Positions 43,301 to 53,190 of a stretch of 64,000 nucleotides of DNA are shown here, in pieces. The notes under the pieces were generated by a model. The model was not told the DNA's origin and ran no database searches. It saw nothing but the letters and a program-made list of their open reading frames with translations. Position 1 is the stretch's first letter. The number at the start of each line of letters is the position of its first letter. Where the stretch lies: the NCBI GenBank assembly GCA_036365455.1, contig JAWQUS010000017.1, positions 2,170,001-2,234,000 of the forward strand. The letters run 5' to 3'. Source of the stretch: Macrosoma leucophasiata (lineage: Eukaryota > Arthropoda > Insecta > Lepidoptera > Hedylidae). Position numbers and translations under genes: made by a program.

Positions 43301-45929
43301 CATAGGGATACCTGATTTATATGAAAAAAAAAATTGGGATAAGCATGAGTGTCTTAAGCCTAGTTCGCACCAAGCGAGTAATTTTGTATCTAAACGAGCC
43401 TGAACAATAAGTAAGTAAGTAAGTAATTTATTCAATCCGTTTATTTTATTGTTGCGGGCGAGTAGCATTCCTCACTCGTGCTTACTGGTTTGTTTCCTTC
43501 TAGAAAGTATTGTCTGCAAGATTTGAGCATTTGATTGGTTTTCCATGATAAATGGGGTTGTTTTTTTTCCACGTTCTGCTTTTGTGTAAATATTTTGTAT
43601 GCTCGTTGTTCCATTTTGTAATAAAAATAAACCAGTGTCAATTAATTTTAAATAACCTGTTTAGCTCGAGCTCGAAGTTCTACCGCTTGAAAAGCTATAA
43701 AAAACTTGTTTATTTTTATTAATATTTGAATACGAAAAGATTAAATTAGTACAAAACGAAGAGCGGACAACAAATCCAGGGGCGGCCTAACCTATAGTGC
43801 AGGGTGTGCAATGCACACGGGCGCCGCCGTCTCAGGGTGCGCCCGCGCCGCGGCGCTCCCTGAGATAGCTAAGAGCATCGTCTTGGACCATCATGGTATA
43901 ACAATTACATGACAGAAGCGAGGCCTAGGGGGCGCTGGGGTTACATTGCACACGGGCGCTACACGAGCTAGAGCCGCCCCTGAACAAATTATTTTACTTT
44001 TTGACAATAATGCTTTTTTATATTATAGTACCAAGCTGGAAGAGGAAGTCTGGCCTTCTCGGCGCTCGAAGCCCATCCCAAAAGGGTCACAGTCGTCAGT
44101 ACAATGTATAGAATCAAATGTGTTTTTGTCTCTCGGTTGCAACTGTAATAATATAATAGCTTTAATTAGGCATCTTCAGATAGTATTATGATGAAAATTT
44201 TTAGTGGTTACGAGTGACGGAGCTGGTGGACGAAGGCATATATTTTCGCTGCCCGGTAGAAAGAGAGATACTTGCTCCCCTACGCCGCGCCGACGGTCCA
44301 CTCTACCTCCGTCTTACGAATTTTCGATCAGGTCAGGGAGTTTATTTTTTTTCCATCATGAAAAGTCCAGAACACACAAGAAGTTTTCACTTTTACAATA
44401 AATTTATTCTAACTACCTAGAGTAATTTTGTGAATAAGTTGGTTTTGATTGAAATACCTTTCAACAATGATGTTTTCTTCAACAGTTTGCACGTTACTCA
44501 GTATGTCATCAGCTTCAGATATGATAGCCTGTATTTTCTCTCTACGCGCCACCAAGTTGACTATCTTGGCGGCTTGGGCCAGGTTAGTGAACATTAGGAA
44601 AGCTATACCGGTCATCAGAGGAAGGTCTCCCCATATGAGGGTTAGTTCTACCAATTGTAACAAGGTAAATGCTCCTGGAATTAAATGTAGTAATATGTCA
44701 TATGTCAAAGAATTATACGGATGGAAGACTTAATGAGAAAGGTTGGTGAAGAGGTGGTGGTGTTGTATTTTGTGTATCTTCACGCCAGGTCCCTAACGGG
44801 GTAGGCAGAGAGTGTAGAGTGCCAGATATCCCGGTCCTGACATACCTTTCGTGCCTCATCTACTTTCTTCATTCTCCTCATACATGCACGCCGATTCCTA
44901 AGAGTTTTGACCCCACCATCAGACAGAACTCGACCGACTCGACTTGTATTTTGTGCTATATAATTATTTATTACTGTGACAGACGGACAGCCAGACAGAC
45001 CAATCTGAATTGAGATCTCTTCTTTTTTTATGTAATTGTGCGGTCACTGCAAGTTGTGACTTCGCACTTGTTATAAATGTGTCAGTATGTCAGATTATGT
45101 CAAATGCAATAAAACGAGTCCGATCGGTGCAAATGTTGTATTCGAACTGTCTCTTATTCCTAAGACAATGTCACTTAATGCTAAGTTTGCAAAAATGTGC
45201 GAGTGGTAGCTCGTACAGTAATAAAAATGCCAAACAGCATGCATTTCACATTGATGTTAAGTGGTGTCTGCAACCTATAGACACACAAAGACCAAGGTTA
45301 AAATGCAGATGCGTTACTCCTGAGGCCTAAGATGTAATGCTTCTGTGCCAGAAATTACAGGGCCGTACATTGCCACCTGACCGGAACACGATAGTGCTGA
45401 ACTACCATTTAGTGGCAAGTATATTAGGTAATACGGTGGTGCCTACGCCCGCAAGCTCCGTCACTGGAGCTCTACCACCAGTAAAATAATATTAGGTTTT
45501 TTGGATGACAATAATGTGTACTCAAACTGTTCGTACACTAACTACTGTCAGAGCGAAGTGGGGAAGAGGATGCGCTCGGAATTGGCGTCAAACGGGGTGG
45601 CGTAAGTCGGGGTATTACTGTACGTAAATGTTTATTATAGGCTCAATTTATACTGTATTTAGTTTATATCGTACTTATGTATGTAACTACACGCCAAGTC
45701 CCTTACGGGGTAGGTAGAGAGTGTGAGCGCCAGATATCGTTTATATCAATAGGTAAGTAAAATATATAATATTCTTACCTAATAAAAATACGAAACAAAA
45801 TGCTGCATAGATGTTATACAATAACTTTTTCTGGGAATCTAGTCCAGTAGGTGCCCATAGACCGATCAACTTGAGTACAGTCAAGGATATTTGGACGGAA
45901 AATGTCTCGTTTTTTACTATTACTTTCAT
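40326..45929 (-). CDS. Odorant receptor OR-B, 8 exons, intact
   Basis: Exons in coding order: 45929-45779, 44674-44458, 44142-44032, 43311-43113, 42653-42471, 41680-41576, 40862-40707, 40385-40326. They total 1182 nt, 393 residues plus TAA, with GT-AG at every junction. Exon lengths 151, 217, 111, 199, 105 and 156 nt match OR-A exactly; exon 5 is one codon longer and exon 8 one codon longer. Landmarks are LIGLWAPTGLD (exon 1), LTLIWGDLPLMTGIAF (exon 2), GWASSAEKARLPLPAW (exon 3, found by homology; no long ORF marks it), TFAQFTVSLIIICVTAFQMV (exon 5), MMFQVFLYCYHGNQLSEE (exon 6) and MIKASYSLFTLLQQVDEQ (exon 8). In exon 6, 27 of 35 residues equal OR-A, so A and B are the closest pair. The gene is convergent with OR-A: the two stop codons are 1.6 kb apart. 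Same expected role as OR-A (olfactory channel subunit with Orco). Confidence 0.92.
40925..41060 (-). repeat. Repeat A, 5' half, older subfamily
   Basis: Reverse copy just upstream of OR-B exon 7, ending GGACTTGTCCACCAGT. Confidence 0.7.
41705..42035 (+). mobile_element. Helitron-like element (Lep1-type), CTAGT end
   Basis: Starts near TACAAATAAATAAAATTGGA. It has (TCTG)n, GAACGGCTGGACCGATTTTG, and ends GTCGCGGGCACAACTAGT. It lies in intron 5 of OR-B. Confidence 0.65.
43777..43982. mobile_element. hAT-type MITE, 206 bp, 8-bp target duplication
   Basis: The ends CAGGGGCGGC and GCCGCCCCTG are inverted. The flanks AACAAATC (43769-43776) and AACAAATT (43983-43990) form an 8-bp duplication with one change, as expected for hAT. 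It lies in intron 3 of OR-B. Confidence 0.9.
44765..44945 (-). mobile_element. RTE-like LINE 3' fragment
   Basis: Reverse complement of the 3170-3330 end of the RTE-like copy, beginning with the CTTCACGCCAGGTCCCTAAC end. It lies in intron 1 of OR-B. Confidence 0.75.
45230..45485 (-). repeat. Repeat A in OR-B intron 1
   Basis: Complete reverse copy ending CTCTACCACCAGTAAAATA. Confidence 0.88.
45680..45745 (-). mobile_element. RTE-like LINE terminal fragment
   Basis: Only the last 60 or so bases of the RTE-like family (CACGCCAAGTCCCTTACGGG), in intron 1 of OR-B just inside exon 1. Confidence 0.6.
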
Positions 45930-46149
45930 TTTTCTTCATTAAAAGTAATCGATAAAGTATATTCTTTTCAGATGACTGAACAAAATAGAAAGAGGATGGA
46001 ATATTGTAAGGTAAGAAGAAACTTACATTAATTGTGGACAGGGGTCGTAAGTCTTTGGTGCAGTAAGGTTAGAAAATATAAAACAACGGGTTGCACTCCG
46101 GGAGTGCTGGCAGAAGAGAAAACTCGAATATTAACGTTGTGAATTTCTT

Positions 46150-46262
46150 ACCACCGCTACCACACGACCATCACCACCACAACTACCATCACCATCACCA
46201 CGACCACATCCACCACCCCCACCACCACCACTGCCATCGCTATCACCGCCATACCGTCAATT
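46150..46262 (+). repeat. Imperfect (CAC/CAT)n microsatellite
   Basis: Runs of CACCAY triplets; the His-rich frame is incidental. Confidence 0.9.
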
Positions 46263-46290
46263 ACAAAGGATCATAATTTAAATGAAAATG

Positions 46291-46470
46291 CTATCGATAA
46301 ATAGGAGTTGTTAAACCTCGTCGGAGGCCTTATGGCCAGTTTGAAAACTGCGGGTTGGCCGTATTGGAGCAACGTGGTGAAGAAAGCTCCATGCCTCTCC
46401 CCAAAAAGGGGAGAGACTCGTGTCCAGCAATGGGTCGTATCAAGGGTTGCCATTATTATTATAATTATAT
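46291..46470 (+). repeat. 5S-headed SINE, 3' part
   Basis: Matches 49075-49285 of the complete copy, from TGTTAAACCTCGTCGGAGGC to GGTTGCCATTATTATT. The 5S-like head is missing. Confidence 0.8.
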
Positions 46471-46871
46471 CTTAAATGAAAATTGATATTTATTTGTAGA
46501 GCTAGAAAAACTGAATAAATGAGATAAATCCAACATCTGATTTAAACAATTAAAATGTTGCCATTAACTGGCAATAATAGTAGACTGAAGACGGAGTATA
46601 AGCAAATACAATTAAGTCATCATATACCCATTAAATAGCGTTTTGCTTCCAAACAAACAATTTTGTTGCCTCAAAGTCAGACATAATTTTATAAAGGGTA
46701 GTAATTAACGGAGTATCAAACCCGACTACATACAATAAGTAGGTACAATGTGTCTGTTATGTTCGCCTCGATAGCTTATGCCCGATTTACATTTTGTGAA
46801 GTGGCGTAAATACCTATGTTGGGACGTGACGACCCAACCGCACTCTAGTAAAGGAGAATTATTATTTTTTC

Positions 46872-47180
46872 AACTGCCTCGGTAGCCTAGTGGTAGCAGG
46901 CCACTACTACTACGCTGAGGTCCTGGGTTCGATTCCCGGGTAGGGGGTTATCAGAGATAATGGTGTAAAGTCCTTTATCTCTGCTTCTATTGGGATTTTT
47001 CCATTTTCTGGAAATTTCCCAGTACCTCGAAGTTTGGTATGTGCCCGGAGATGTCAACAGGCTCGCCACCTGTTACATGGGCCAAAACGTAACCGGCGAA
47101 TCGTGGGTGTTTGCATGTATGCTTGAGTGCATGCATTTACCTCTGCCTACCCCTTCGGGGATTACAGGCGTGAAGTTACG
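46872..47180 (+). repeat. SINE T, full copy
   Basis: GCCTCGGTAGCCTAGTGGTA (A box) and GGTTCGATTCCCGGGTA (B box), complete body, ends GGCGTGAAGTTACG. It lies between OR-B and OR-C. Confidence 0.88.
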
Positions 47181-47189
47181 TTTATTATT

Positions 47190-47412
47190 TTTTTAAGTAA
47201 GATGGAAAACAAGCGCTCCGCTCACATTGACGTTAAGTGATGACTGCATCCTATAGACATCTACACAAAAACCAGAGGTCAAAATGCAAATGCGTTGCCA
47301 CCCCTGAGACATAAGGTGTCATGTCCCTGTGATAGTTATTACGGGACCATACATTACCATCGGTTGTGCCTACGCCCTCTAGTTCCTACACTTGAAACTT
47401 TACCACCAGTAA
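47190..47412 (-). repeat. Repeat A, older subfamily
   Basis: Reverse copy directly after SINE T, with deletion of the GCACTATCGTG segment. Confidence 0.8.
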
Positions 47413-47570
47413 ATAATAATACCTCGAGCCATAATCTATAAAGATTACCATTACCTCTGGACCATACATGAGAATAAGAATTTAAAAACGATTAAATTAA
47501 GTAAATGAATTTTTAATGTAATGTATCAACTACAAAATATACAACAATAACTTTCTATAAAGTTACTCCT

Positions 47571-48083
47571 AAATCAATACAAATAAATAAAATTGGAGTG
47601 TCTGTTTGTTATATAAAAATAACCGCTTTTTACTAAACGCAAATGTATGTATACACAGTATATATAGCAAAACAATATATTTTCAATTTTTGTCTGTCTG
47701 TCTGTCTGTTTGCCGATAGCTGATGTTATAAGGAGTATAGGTCGCGCCACGTAAAAAGAACGCTGGAAGAAAGTAGAAGGGATGTGTTCGCGCATCGGTA
47801 CACTCGCGCACGAAAGTACTAGCCCTATTGGTTTATTTTTGATCTAGCTTTCGCTTGCGGTTTCGTGTATTGGTAGGCAGATTGAAAACTATATTACATA
47901 GAATAACATAAAATGAAATAAAAACACATGACGCTCAGCTTGACCGCCAGCGTTCTTTTTACCTGGCGCGACCTATAACTTAGGCTACTTTTATACTAGC
48001 TGCGCCTACGACTTCGTCCGGGTAGATACTGAACAATCATAAATTCTCACGTGGGCGAAGTCGCGGGCACACCTAGTAGATAA
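47571..48083 (+). mobile_element. Helitron-like element (Lep1-type) interrupted by a MITE
   Basis: Same start, (TCTG)n and GCGGGCACACCTAGT end as the 41.7 kb copy, with the 234-bp MITE inserted. Its end is about 60 bp beyond the OR-C stop codon. Confidence 0.65.
47740..47973. mobile_element. MITE, 234 bp, 27-bp TIRs, nested in a Helitron-like copy
   Basis: GGTCGCGCCACGTAAAAAGA at the left matches the complement of the right end with one mismatch in 27. TATA flanks both sides. The Helitron-like copy at 41705-42035 shows the unoccupied site. Confidence 0.88.
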
Positions 48084-48279
48084 TAATATAACAACTAGTG
48101 CTGAAACTAGACTCTTGAATTAACTTTGTGTTGTTTGAAATTATTTTACGTTTCACCCACTTGCTGCAACACTGTGAAGAACGTGTATGAAGTTTTGATA
48201 ATCTGAAAGAAGGAGAAAGATATTGAAATAGCTAATATGGATGGCACCCGGGGCGGATGAGCAAAAAAAAGAGGAATTA

Positions 48280-48550
48280 GGGTCATAGCTCACTAAACTA
48301 CTACAGCCACCCGACACACGACCAGCACCGCCTCGTTTTACGGCGTCCACTTGTTGTCGACGGGTGGTCCACGGGTGAACGACGCGATGTTACTTGTGAA
48401 CCACTCGCAGACCGCGCGCGGTCTACTTGGGAACAGCGAGTTGGTCACCGAGAGGTTCACTCACCGGCCGCGCGTGGACCGGAGCAGAGTTGTGTAATGA
48501 GCGCAGACCGCTTGAGGCGGTCGGGCGCTGGTCGGATGACGGGTGGCTCT
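48280..48550. repeat. GC-rich repeat in OR-C intron 8
   Basis: Shares the blocks above, with TCATAGCTCACT near one end and TGGCTCTAGTGAGCTTA at the other as possible inverted ends. Confidence 0.6.
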
Positions 48551-48634
48551 AGTGAGCTTATTTATTACCCTTACTCCTCATTCTTTTGCGTTTGCACATC
48601 TCACCCCGATACTCAATTTTGGTTATTTAAACAT

Positions 48635-48905
48635 AGATGATAGACTGGAAAGGGTGTCGCCCCCAAACAGATGGTACCCGGTGCGGGCCGCTGAGGTACT
48701 ACTATGTTGAGGTTCTGGGTTCGATTCCCTGGTCGGGTCTAACAGAGGTAAAATCCTTTATCTCTGATACTATTGGGATTTTCCTAGTACCTAGTAGGAG
48801 TTTGGTGATGTACCCGGAGATGTCAACAGGCTTGCTACCTGTTACATGGATCAAAATTTAACCAGTGAATAGTGGGCGTTGACATGACGTTTGCATGTAT
48901 TAATG
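48635..48905 (+). repeat. SINE T, diverged
   Basis: B box GGTTCGATTCCCTGG and body CCGGAGATGTCAACAGGC. It is followed within 10 nt by the 5S-headed SINE, in intron 8 of OR-C. Confidence 0.75.
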
Positions 48906-48913
48906 TTATTATA

Positions 48914-49287
48914 TGAAGCGCGCATGGCCCAGCGGCTGGTGTAGATCGTAAGCGATCTGCTCGGTTAAGCACTACGGGCGCGGTCGGGTAGTGTGATGGG
49001 TGACCGCTAGTGGCAAATTAAATGCGCGTTTCCGTGCTTCGGAGGGCACGTTAAGCCGTCGGTCCCGGTTGCTATCGATAGATAGCAGTCGTTAAACCTT
49101 GTCGGAGGCCTTATGGGCGGTTTGAAAACATCCGACAGCGGGTTGGCCACTAACCCACCCACCTCCACCAATCCGCATTGGAGCAGCGTGGTGGAGTAAG
49201 CTCCAGGCCTCCCCCCAAAAAGGGGAGAGACTCGTGCCCAGCAGTGGGACGTATAATGGGTTGCCATTATTATTATTATTATTATTG
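48914..49287 (+). repeat. SINE with a 5S rRNA-like head
   Basis: Starts GCGCATGGCCCAGCGGCTGG. Positions 48950-49008 follow the 3' half of eukaryotic 5S rRNA, with GGTTAAGCACTACGGGCGCG and then GTGATGGGTGACCGC. The body contains CGTGCTTCGGAGGGCACGTT and GGGAGAGACTCGTGCCCAGC, and the tail is (ATT)n. Other copies: 46291-46470, 55765-55832, 63765-64000. Confidence 0.8.
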
Positions 49288-50434
49288 CATGTATTTACCT
49301 CTGCCTATCCCCGAGGGATTATAGTTTTCATTTGTGTCCACCTACCTACCAAAATGTCAGGTTTTTCGAGTGTTTCACTAGTCGATGTTATTATGCTACT
49401 TACAGCCATAAAGGTAGCAAGAGAAATCTCCGTGAAGCCGCCAGCGGCAGTGAGTCGCACGATGCGATGGGCACGTGTCATCATGAGGTACAGCGAACGA
49501 CGCACTGGTACCGCGCATGCGTACCACGGACAGTCGTACGCGGCGCGTGATATCTTGTCACTCTTTTGTAAAAAATTATAAAGTAACTTAGTTTAAAACA
49601 TAGCAGAGCGATTTAATCGAGGTCATACAACAATTTCGAGAATTAAGTATGTTATTATAATAAGTGGGGTACTTGTCGTCATGGCAACATTAAGCAGAAC
49701 AGCAAAATGGCGATAAATAAGATTGGATCTGAGTTTTGGCGGGCAACTTGAAAGAGGCGTGTGGTGCTCATGTTTTATTTCGTTTTCTTGGTTGTTTTAT
49801 ATAGGTTAATTAGAATGCCCGTGTGTAGCGAAATGGAGAAACAGTGCGAAAACACGGCCTATCAGGTTGCCTCTAAAACTTCATTGTAAATGTTCTGGTA
49901 AAGTAGCCATTGATTTACTCGAATAATTGAGACTCACTTGACTTACATAATAAATAATTGACTCACTGACTGATTCTAACTTTTATGCTGCTTATACATA
50001 TACTATACGAGATATACGTGAAAAATCGCTTTACTTGACACTGACAACAGGCTGTAGCACAGAGAATCCTAGTTCAGGTATCAGTCTCCACAAATAATTT
50101 TAATAGCATTTACCTCATGTTTTTGTAACCTTAATTTTAAGATTTTATTTGTGGAGAATCAAATAAATAATTTCATTCATTTCAAAAAAAAAATGTGCGT
50201 AAATATAGATAATCAAAAAAAATTAACTAAAAAACTGGTTGCCTGTAAAGTCGGTTTTACGGGCGAAGATTTTACGTCTTTTTCTCGGTAGAAAGGCATT
50301 CGCCGGTCCGGCAGGCCTCTCTCTCGTTCGGTGACTCATCGTTACGTTACCGGGCGTTACACTTTTTCATGAGTGACTCCGAGCCGCAACCTAATTTAAG
50401 ACGTTGTCACGTCAAAATCAAATTGTCAGACAAT

Positions 50435-50690
50435 GTCTCAGTAGCCTAGTGGTAGCAGGCCACTACCAGAGAATATGCCACTACTACAACGCTGGGCCCC
50501 CGGTCGGGGTTATGAGAGATAACGGTGTAAAATCCTTTTTCCCTGTTTCCATTGGATTTTTTTCATTTTCTTATGTTACCTGTTACATGGGCCAAAACGT
50601 AACCGGCTAATCATGGATGTTTGCATGTATGCTTGAATGCATGCATTCATCTCTGACTTTGAGGATTACAGGCGTGAAGTTACGTTTTTT
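50435..50690 (+). repeat. SINE T, head rearranged
   Basis: GTAGCCTAGTGGTAGCAGGC head, interrupted B box, body with a deletion, end GATTACAGGCGTGAAGTTAC. It lies in intron 7 of OR-C. Confidence 0.75.
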
Positions 50691-50815
50691 TAAATTTGTT
50701 GTTTTCTCTTTTTTATTTCGTTTCAGTCACTGTACTTTTTTAAAAGATAATAAAATAAATTAACCTCACAATTATCTGTCTGATGATGATGTGGGAATCT
50801 GTCAACCTTGGTTAC

Positions 50816-50887
50816 TTTAACAGTGTCGAAAAAGACGCTGGTGCAACTCCGAGGGTGCAACTCATTCTGCAGAAGACAACTGTTAAA
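50816..50887. mobile_element. 72-bp mini-MITE
   Basis: TTTAACAGT and ACTGTTAAA at the ends, with GGTGCAACTCCGAGGGTGCA inside. A second copy is at 52668-52736. Confidence 0.7.
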
Positions 50888-50894
50888 ATATTTT

Positions 50895-51152
50895 TTTTAT
50901 ATAATGAAAGTGGCAAACAAGCATGCAGTTCACATTGATGTTAAGTGATGACTGCAGCCTATAGGTACTTAACATAGACCAAGGTCGAAATGCAGATGCG
51001 TTACCACTCCTGAGGCCTAGGATGTTATGCCACTGTGCTGAAAATTACCACCTGACCGGAACACTATAGTGCTGAACACTACCATTTAGCGGCAAGTATA
51101 TTAGGTAATGTGGTGGTGCCTACGGCCGCGAGCACCGTCACTGGAGCTCTAC
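50895..51152 (-). repeat. Repeat A in OR-C intron 7
   Basis: Reverse copy from the T run to GGAGCTCTACCAG, adjacent to the 72-bp MITE. Confidence 0.85.
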
Positions 51153-51304
51153 CAGAAGAAATATTTGTATGGCCTACAGATATTTGTTTCGGGTCTGGGT
51201 GTTTGTGTTTGTGTACAACGGCACCCACGACACAGGTTTATACCTACTGTGGGGCTGTGAGTGTAAGCGTATTTTATTTTTTTTATGTGTGTAGTGTAAT
51301 GTGT

Positions 51305-51512
51305 AATGTGTAGTGTTCAGCACTATCGTGTTCCGGTCAGGTGGTAATGTAGGCCCTGTAATTTCCGGCACAGAGCATAACACCTAATGTCTCACGAGTG
51401 GCAGCGCATCTGCATTTTGACCTCTGGTCATTGTGTGCGTGTCTATAGGCTGCAGTCCTCACTTAACACCAATGTGAACTGCATGCTAGTTTGCCACTTT
51501 TACTACATAAAA
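51305..51512 (+). repeat. Repeat A, 3' two thirds
   Basis: GTGTTCAGCACTATCGTG to TTGCCACTTTTACTACATAA; ends about 60 bp from OR-C exon 6. Confidence 0.85.
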
Positions 51513-51694
51513 AAAACAACTGTTTTGGTGCAACCGAACCTTATTTATTTAAAATCTCAGATATACTAGACCTCCACAGCAAGCTCGGTGCCTTGATAGC
51601 AATAGATGAACACCTGCATCATCATGGCGACCAGGTATGTTGTCATTGATATAATTCGCACCAAACTTTTGAGCTGGAACACAAAATGTTATAT

Positions 51695-51908
51695 TGGACA
51701 TAAAAATCCCTACCTATTATTTTAAATGCGAAAGTAACTCTGTCTGTCTGTCTGTCTGTCTGTTATCTTTTCACGTCCAAACGACTGAACCGATTTTAAT
51801 GAAATTTGGTACAGAGATAGAGCTGACTTTGAGAAAGAACATAGGCTACTTAGTTATTTATAAAACGACATACACGCAGGCGAAGCCGCGGGCAACAGCT
51901 AGTATAAT
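51695..51908 (+). mobile_element. Helitron-like element, short form
   Basis: AAAATCCCTACCTATTATTT start, (TCTG)5, CCGATTTTAATGAAATTTGG, and end CGCGGGCAACAGCTAGTAT. It starts about 20 nt upstream of OR-C exon 6. Confidence 0.65.
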
Positions 51909-52667
51909 TATAAAGGCAATTGCCGCGCGAGGCTGCTCGCTCTGTGTGGACGTGACTAATTATAAATCATAATTACCGATACTACTGCTAACGGATACGA
52001 TACTGTCTTCGATAGTCTACGTTAGTTAGAAAAATAGTTAGGTGCATGTTCCTACCGCTTTGAGCCTAAGCGGTAGGTATATCTATGTAAGTACTAAATT
52101 TTTTTCAACGATATAAAGATAATAATAGCCAACAATGTTAGGTAGTTTTAAAACTTGCAGTATTATAACTAAACTGATCCTTTTCTACAAAAACAGAGTT
52201 ATAATAAATATTGATATGTACAAGTTTTTAGTTTGACAAAGCAACAATTTGGAATGCTATTTATTTTCCTTATTAACTTAATATAAAGAGTCTGTGTTTG
52301 GATGTAATTTCCGAAGCTGGAGACCAAAAATGATCAATAAGAGTCGCATTCGTAAGCAAAACCTGATGTATGGAAGTATAAAATATTTTTATGTACTTTA
52401 AACAAATCATCTTACAAAAGCCAACTGGAAGGCTGTCACGCATATGATGAGAGTAGACACGAAGAACTGGACAAGGATTGGCCAGCAGAAGTACTCTTGG
52501 ATTTGTGTAGCTTGCTTGAGGATGGCCTGATGCTCGATCACGCAGGCTCACATTCGGGAGGCCAGTAGTGGTTGATGGGTCGCCGATACTAGACCCTAAG
52601 GATTAGTAACAATAGGTTATTTGAATTAATTGATAACTGAATGAGTTTGGTTATGTCTGTATGAGTT

Positions 52668-52736
52668 TTAACAATGTCAAAAAGACGCTGGTGTAACTCC
52701 GAGGGTGCAACTCATTCTGCAGTAGGTAACTGTTAA
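52668..52736. mobile_element. Mini-MITE, second copy
   Basis: TTAACAATGTCAAAAAGACG to GTAACTGTTAA; directly followed by the TIR MITE at 52743. It lies in intron 5 of OR-C. Confidence 0.7.
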
Positions 52737-52742
52737 GTCAAT

Positions 52743-53000
52743 GTACAGTGCTCAACAATAAATATTGCACATCGAGACTAGGAAGGAGAATTCGGCTTAT
52801 TTCGGGTCTGTGAAGCGTAATTTCTTTCGCACCGTACCTATTTGACGTTTGTCGACCATTTTGATCAAGTTTTGACCAATAACGGATTGTCAGTGCTTAC
52901 GTAGGCAGTGTACAACAGAGATAACGATCTACGAAGTCGAAACGAGCCGATCGTCTCTTTCACAGGCTCGATGTGAAATATTAATTGTTGAGTACTGTAC
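52743..53000. mobile_element. TIR MITE, intact copy
   Basis: GTACAGTGCTCAACAATAAA at the left is mirrored by TTAATTGTTGAGTACTGTAC; 258 bp. Other copies: 22492-22760 and the interrupted one at 56155-56690. Confidence 0.85.
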
Positions 53001-53029
53001 ATAATAATATGTACAAAAAAACCCCTGAT

Positions 53030-53190
53030 GCATTTTTTTGCTTCTGTGATAGCTATTTTTTATTAAGGGCTATACGTAATCATATAACCGCACCACGCTC
53101 TGAACACTTCCATTTTCGGCAGATTGATTAGGTATTTGGTGGTGCCTATACCCTCAAGTTCAGACTCCAGAACTCTACTAGTTACACTTT
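53030..53190 (-). repeat. Repeat A, highly diverged
   Basis: CTTCTGTGATAGCTATT, then GGTGGTGCCTATACCCTCAA in the expected order. Confidence 0.55.

Noticed and set aside
43441..43641. Missing OR-B exon 3
   Set aside because: The true exon 3 was found at 44032-44142 by homology, exact length and phase; this frame has no OR motif.
46091..46276. His-rich small protein
   Set aside because: Encoded by an imperfect CAC/CAT microsatellite.
48941..49013. 5S rRNA gene
   Set aside because: Only the 3' half resembles 5S, it lacks the closing stem and a terminator, and it continues into a dispersed repeat.
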